Below are positions 59,776 to 64,000 of a stretch of 64,000 nt of DNA, piece after piece. Under the pieces are notes generated by a model. It was not told the origin of the DNA and searched no databases. It saw only the letters and a program-made list of their open reading frames with translations. The stretch covers positions 11,097,351-11,161,350 of the forward strand of contig NC_079877.1 in NCBI RefSeq assembly GCF_029227915.1, given 5' to 3'. The DNA is from Hydractinia symbiolongicarpus (lineage: Eukaryota > Cnidaria > Hydrozoa > Anthoathecata > Hydractiniidae). The position numbers and the translations under genes are program-made. The stretch's first letter is position 1, and the number at the start of each line of letters is the position of its first letter.

Positions 59776-60205
59776 TCTATATAATAATACGCCAGTTCCG
59801 TGTGTCTGTAACAGGCAAAGTGGATGTGTTGTTTTTCTAAAGAAACAGCCGCGGTAACATGTCACCTTTGCTAACTTTTATTACTTATTGTCTTTTGTGT
59901 GCTTTTTCAAATTGATTTAAAATTTTTAGTTTAAGAAAGTCACGGTTAATTTACTTTATTGTTCTCATAAAAACCTTTGTGTAATAATGTAAACTTTATT
60001 ACACAAGTCACGGGTAATTAAATTCTTATTATTCCCTTCAGCACGTGTCTATTGTTTATGAAAAACATATTGGATTTATTTATTCCCGCTTGAATGGAAT
60101 TAACAACAAAACGTTTTCACGAAAAGAACAATGAATTTTATGGTTAATTTCGCTGTTTTTTTATTTGGTATCTATAGTGGATTTTTCCACGGGACTAAAT
60201 ACTAG
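59776..60205 (+). mobile_element. Helitron array, copy 1
   Basis: Starts TCTATATAATAATACGCCAG after an A, 12 bp past the dioxygenase stop, and ends with a GTGGATTTTTCCAC hairpin and ACTAG. No coding capacity. Confidence 0.75.
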
Positions 60206-61664
60206 TCTCTTATAATAATACGGAGAGTGTGTCTGTGTGTCTGTAACAGGCAAAGTTGATATCGTCATTTTCCTTTGATGTTGCCGAAAAAAATCTTTGA
60301 TGTTGCCGAAAAAAATATGTCTTCTTTGTCGTGAAAAGCCGCGAGTTTTGTGTGGTTTGTTAAATAAAGTTCTAGCACAAAGTAACGGAAATTGTGTTTG
60401 CAAAAAAGATGGCTGTCCTTTTTAAGCATTTGTCTTCTCTTGCCTTCAAAATAGATCTTTACAAAAGCATTTAAAAAGGGGCATGGTATATAAATGAAGT
60501 ATAGAAAGGTTTCTGTAAGGTTTGTTTATGTTTTTTAAAGTTTTGATGATATTATTGATGCGAGACATGGTTGTTAGCTAGCATCAACCACAACAACAAC
60601 AACTACCTAGCTAGGTAGCTAGGAATTTATAAATATGTAGCCATGTTCTTTATACCTAGCTAAGTCTCCAGTTTATATTTAAGTGACCAGCTATTAGCTG
60701 CTGTAGCTACCTTATGCTAGCTTCAGATTTATGTTGCTTTTTACATGTAAGCTAATCTTAGTGGTCTTTGCTAAGAATGTGACTGTAACTTATTTTAATT
60801 GACATTTTAAGCTTAAATTAACAAGCCACAACAACTTTTAAAAAAGTATTACATAATATTTAAGAAGAGTTTAAGGAATGTTTTTAAGCAAATAATGTAT
60901 TTTTCACAATTTGTATATGCAAATAATGTATTTTTCACATTTTGTGTAACTAAACTTATAGTAAGTACGGATCATTAGACAAAAAATTGTTTTGTTAACC
61001 GGTTAATTTTTACATTTTGTGCATATTTTTGCGGGAGAGGATGGTATGCAACCGAATAAATGATTTTTCAAAGTTTAACTTTTTGTTTTTAGGTGTTTTG
61101 TGTTTGTTTAAGTTTGGCTTTTTGATATTGTTCAGGTTGTATTGTTGTATAAGCATTTAGGGAAAAGACAATGTTTAAAATGCGTAAAGAACTTATTTCA
61201 TAGATCTGTGCTTACTGTTGCAAGCCTTTCTTTTCGACACTTCAGATTAAAATATTGAAGGTTTTCAACATAATCACATAATAAGATGTATACATATTTG
61301 AGATATGTGTTATTTCTGACATTATTATTATTGTTGTCGTAACTGTCTGGGTTGTGACTGTCAATGTTGTAACTTTCCACTAACTAGATTTTACACCTTG
61401 CACGCCGTTGTTTTTCATATTTTGTCTGAAGTTTTGTTGGGAGGATTTCATGCGATTTGACATTTGATATTTTGTGTTAGATTTTAAGAACTTTTTTGTT
61501 AAATTATGACTTATATACTTTCTTTTTATGCATTTTCAGATTATTTTTTTAGTAAAAGGCATATTCAATATACTGAAATATTTGCTGATGTCATCAAAAT
61601 TCAAACAGAACTTTTCAATTGTTTTTCTGCCTAAGTGGATTTTTCCACGGGCCTAATCGACTAG
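60206..61664 (+). mobile_element. Helitron array, copy 2
   Basis: Begins TCTCTTATAATAATACGG directly after the CTAG of copy 1 and ends with hairpin AAGTGGATTTTTCCACGGG, then CCTAATCGACTAG. Longest copy (1459 bp); the interior is AT-rich with no helicase or Rep frame. Confidence 0.7.
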
Positions 61665-62397
61665 TCTATATAATAATACGCCAGTTCCGTGTCTCTGTGA
61701 CAGGCAAAGTGGATGTCTTCATTTTCCTTTGATATTGCCGAAAAATGCATGTCTAATATGGTAAATATTCAGACATTACGGCGCGACGTCAATAACACCA
61801 CTTTAACGTCAATATCCTATATTAAATTAATGAAGCCATTACAGTGCACCTAAAACTTTGAGGCTAAATAACTTGGAAACGAGTTGGTGACGTCAATGAT
61901 TTTTCACCGCGTGGGTAACTAGGGACCACCTTGGACCAATTTGGGTAAGTTTCCCAAACCTGGGTCCCCGAATCCGTTTCGGAATGGACGGGTTGACGAC
62001 GTCATCGAAAAACCTTCAAATCCTAATATCTCTGCAACCGTTTGTCAAAAATACGCGATCCTATACATTTTCTTGATAAACGTTTCAAGACCTATACAAT
62101 GAAGGCAGCAGATATACAAATTTCTAAAAAAAAAATTTGGGGGGTTTGACTGGCCATTGCTGACATCAGCAAAATGTTAAAACCCTTATGTCTCATTAAC
62201 TGCTTATCAAAAAGATATGATCATATACATTTTCTTGGTCAGCGTTTTAACATCTACATAGTACAGGCAACGAATAAACTAAATTTCACCAAATATTTTT
62301 GTAATTGCACTGCTGACGTCACCAAAAAATCTAAAACAACCTACTTTTCCATTGTCCTTCTGCCTAAGTGGATTTTTCCACGGGCCTTATCGACTAG
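61665..62397 (+). mobile_element. Helitron array, copy 3
   Basis: 733 bp, again starting TCTATATAATAATACGCC at the previous CTAG and ending CCTTATCGACTAG. Interior blocks (GTGGGTAACTAGGGACCACC, GACGACGTCATCG) match copy 4 and the old copy at 10430. Confidence 0.8.
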
Positions 62398-63726
62398 TTT
62401 AACCCTATTCGGTCCGGGGGGGGGCGGATTCCGCCCCCCCCTGACGGTTTTTTTTTAATAACTCCTGATTGCTTTCTTATATGGCTATGATTCTTACTAA
62501 GTTTCAACATTTATCTATTAGACACCTGCATGCTAAATTTTTAGGTCCCATACCTTTCAGAGGCTTTGGTATTGGCCATTACTCGAAACTACCCCTAAAA
62601 TCTCTATGAAATCCTTATAATAGGGAAAATATAATAACTCCTGTTAGGATTATCCTTAGAACTTGAAACTTGCAACACAACTTTGTTTCATCAAGAAGAA
62701 TCATTTCGAATAATTTTGACACGTGACTAATCCGATTTCCCGATTTTTTCGGATTTTACCCGAAAATCGGAAAAAAACGGATTTTCGGGCAATTTTTGGC
62801 AATTTTTTATTCGATCCATGTAAAAACCGGAAGATATGTTAAAAAAATTTTATTTAGCTTTCAGAAACTTCAAACAGAATGTAAAAATTCGCTCTAGAAC
62901 AAAAGTAATTATGTTTTAAGCAGATAGTGGCATTTTTAACAATTTTCAAGCTTCCGATGACGTCACAGAAATTGTGCTGACGCAAGCAAAAATTTATTTC
63001 CGCCATTTTGTTCCTTTTATGACGTACTATAAGTGTGCCAAGTTTGATTCAATTTGAACAATCCTATGAAAAGTTATTGAGGGGGGGCGGAATCCGCCCC
63101 CCCCGGTCATAGTATGTTCGAAAAACCCCGGACCGAATAGGGTTAAATAATAATACGCTAAGTGTGTCTGTCTGTGTGTCTGTGACAGGCAAAGTGGATG
63201 TGTTCATTTTCCTTTGATGTTGCCGAAAAATGCATGTCTAATATGCTAAATTTTCTGACTTTACGGCGCGAGGTCAATAACACTACTTTAGCGTCAATAT
63301 CCTATATTAAATTAATGAAGCCGTTACAGTGCACCTAATACTTTAAGGGCAAATAACTTGGAAACAAGGTGGTGATGTCAATGATTTTTCACTGCGTTGG
63401 TAATTAGGGACCACCTAGGGCAAATTTGGGTTATTTTCCCAAACCTGGGTCCTCGAAGTCGTTTCGGAATTGACGGGTTGATGACGTCGTTAAAAAACCT
63501 TTAAACCCTAATATCTCTGCAACCGTTTGTCAAAAGTACATGATCCTATACATTTTCTTGCTCAGCGTTTCAAGATCTATACGATGAAGGCAACAGGCAT
63601 ACACATTTCTAAAATAAACATTTTGTGTTCTGACATGTCTCTGCTGACGTCATCAAAATTTAAATGACGGTTGTTTTTCTCTGTTATCCTGCCTAAGTGG
63701 ATTTTTCCACGGGCATTATCGACTAG
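62398..63726 (+). mobile_element. Helitron array, copy 4, split by a MITE
   Basis: Abuts copy 3. The first bases of the element are separated from AATAATACGCTAAGTG by the MITE at 62403-63142. It ends CATTATCGACTAG before a T at 63727. About 585 bp without the insert. Confidence 0.75.
62403..63142 (+). mobile_element. piggyBac-like MITE, copy 2
   Basis: 740 bp with ends CCCTATTCGGTCCGGGG and CCCCGGACCGAATAGGG, flanked by TTAA (62399-62402, 63143-63146). Almost the same sequence as 25447-26201 in the other orientation. Subterminal CGGATTCCGCCCC palindromes are visible at both ends. No transposase. Confidence 0.85.
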
Positions 63727-64000
63727 TAAATATAAATAATATTCTATGGTTTGAAAGTGAAGAGCCAATAAAAAAGACAAAAGTAGTTTCTGTAGCAGTA
63801 TCTTATCATCGCAAAATATAGTCGTATTATTTTGGAAGTTATTGTTTGCTTTTTTTTGTTGGTGTAAATTAGTCTATGAAATGTGTAAAACCGACTTTAA
63901 ATAAATAGTAAATAAATAAAAAATTTTATTTTGTACTTTGCCTTTTCCAAAATCTGTTGTGTAAAGTTAATTCTGATGCCTTCTAAAGGTGATTTGATGT
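63727..64000. other. Window end, no gene seen
   Basis: AT-rich sequence after the Helitron array; nothing recognised. Confidence 0.5.

Noticed and set aside
62174-62458. 94-codon ORF
   Set aside because: Crosses the boundary between a Helitron and a MITE.

Overview
The window is AT-rich animal DNA with spliced genes: short exons, GT-AG introns, and long repeat-filled introns. Immunoglobulin (Ig), thrombospondin-1 (TSP1) and nidogen-like (NIDO) domains point to a metazoan. The mix of Penelope-like, Helitron, PIF/Harbinger and piggyBac-type elements, tRNA-derived SINEs and AT-rich introns would suit an early-branching invertebrate such as a cnidarian, but that placement is inference. I reconstructed four host genes by joining exons at splice sites whose phases agree; every reconstruction gives a whole number of codons.

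Layout. 1-5.6 kb holds no confident gene: a tRNA-derived SINE, an inverted-repeat element with an internal minisatellite, and other repeat debris. 5.6-20.8 kb (minus strand) is one large gene: a signal-peptide exon, five NIDO units each made of three exons of nearly constant length (66, 122 and about 655 nt), and a lectin-like C-terminus; about 1642 aa. Two units are almost identical, and the middle unit of the first three is a chimera left by recent unequal crossing-over. A nearly full-length Penelope-like element lies in intron 1, and a foldback derivative of it lies in a downstream intron. 23.7-26.4 kb is a decayed PIF/Harbinger transposon containing a piggyBac-like MITE.

27.1-40.1 kb and 43.6-54.6 kb (plus strand) are tandem paralogous type I membrane receptors. 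Each has a signal peptide, a V-like Ig encoded by two exons, a run of I-set-like Ig domains (12 Ig in total in the first gene, 10 in the second), a TSP1 domain, a short linker and one transmembrane helix. The first has a tail of about 11 residues; the second has a tail of about 160 residues rich in tyrosines. 57.8-59.8 kb is a three-exon Fe(II)/2-oxoglutarate dioxygenase of the TauD/TfdA type. From 12 bp after its stop codon to 63.7 kb runs a head-to-tail array of four Helitron-type elements, the last split by a second copy of the piggyBac-like MITE.

The NIDO protein and the two receptors all look extracellular or cell-surface, so the locus suggests adhesion or recognition. The paired receptors with unequal tails, beside a secreted gene that is still changing its repeat number, are the most interesting part. 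No function is proven by sequence alone.
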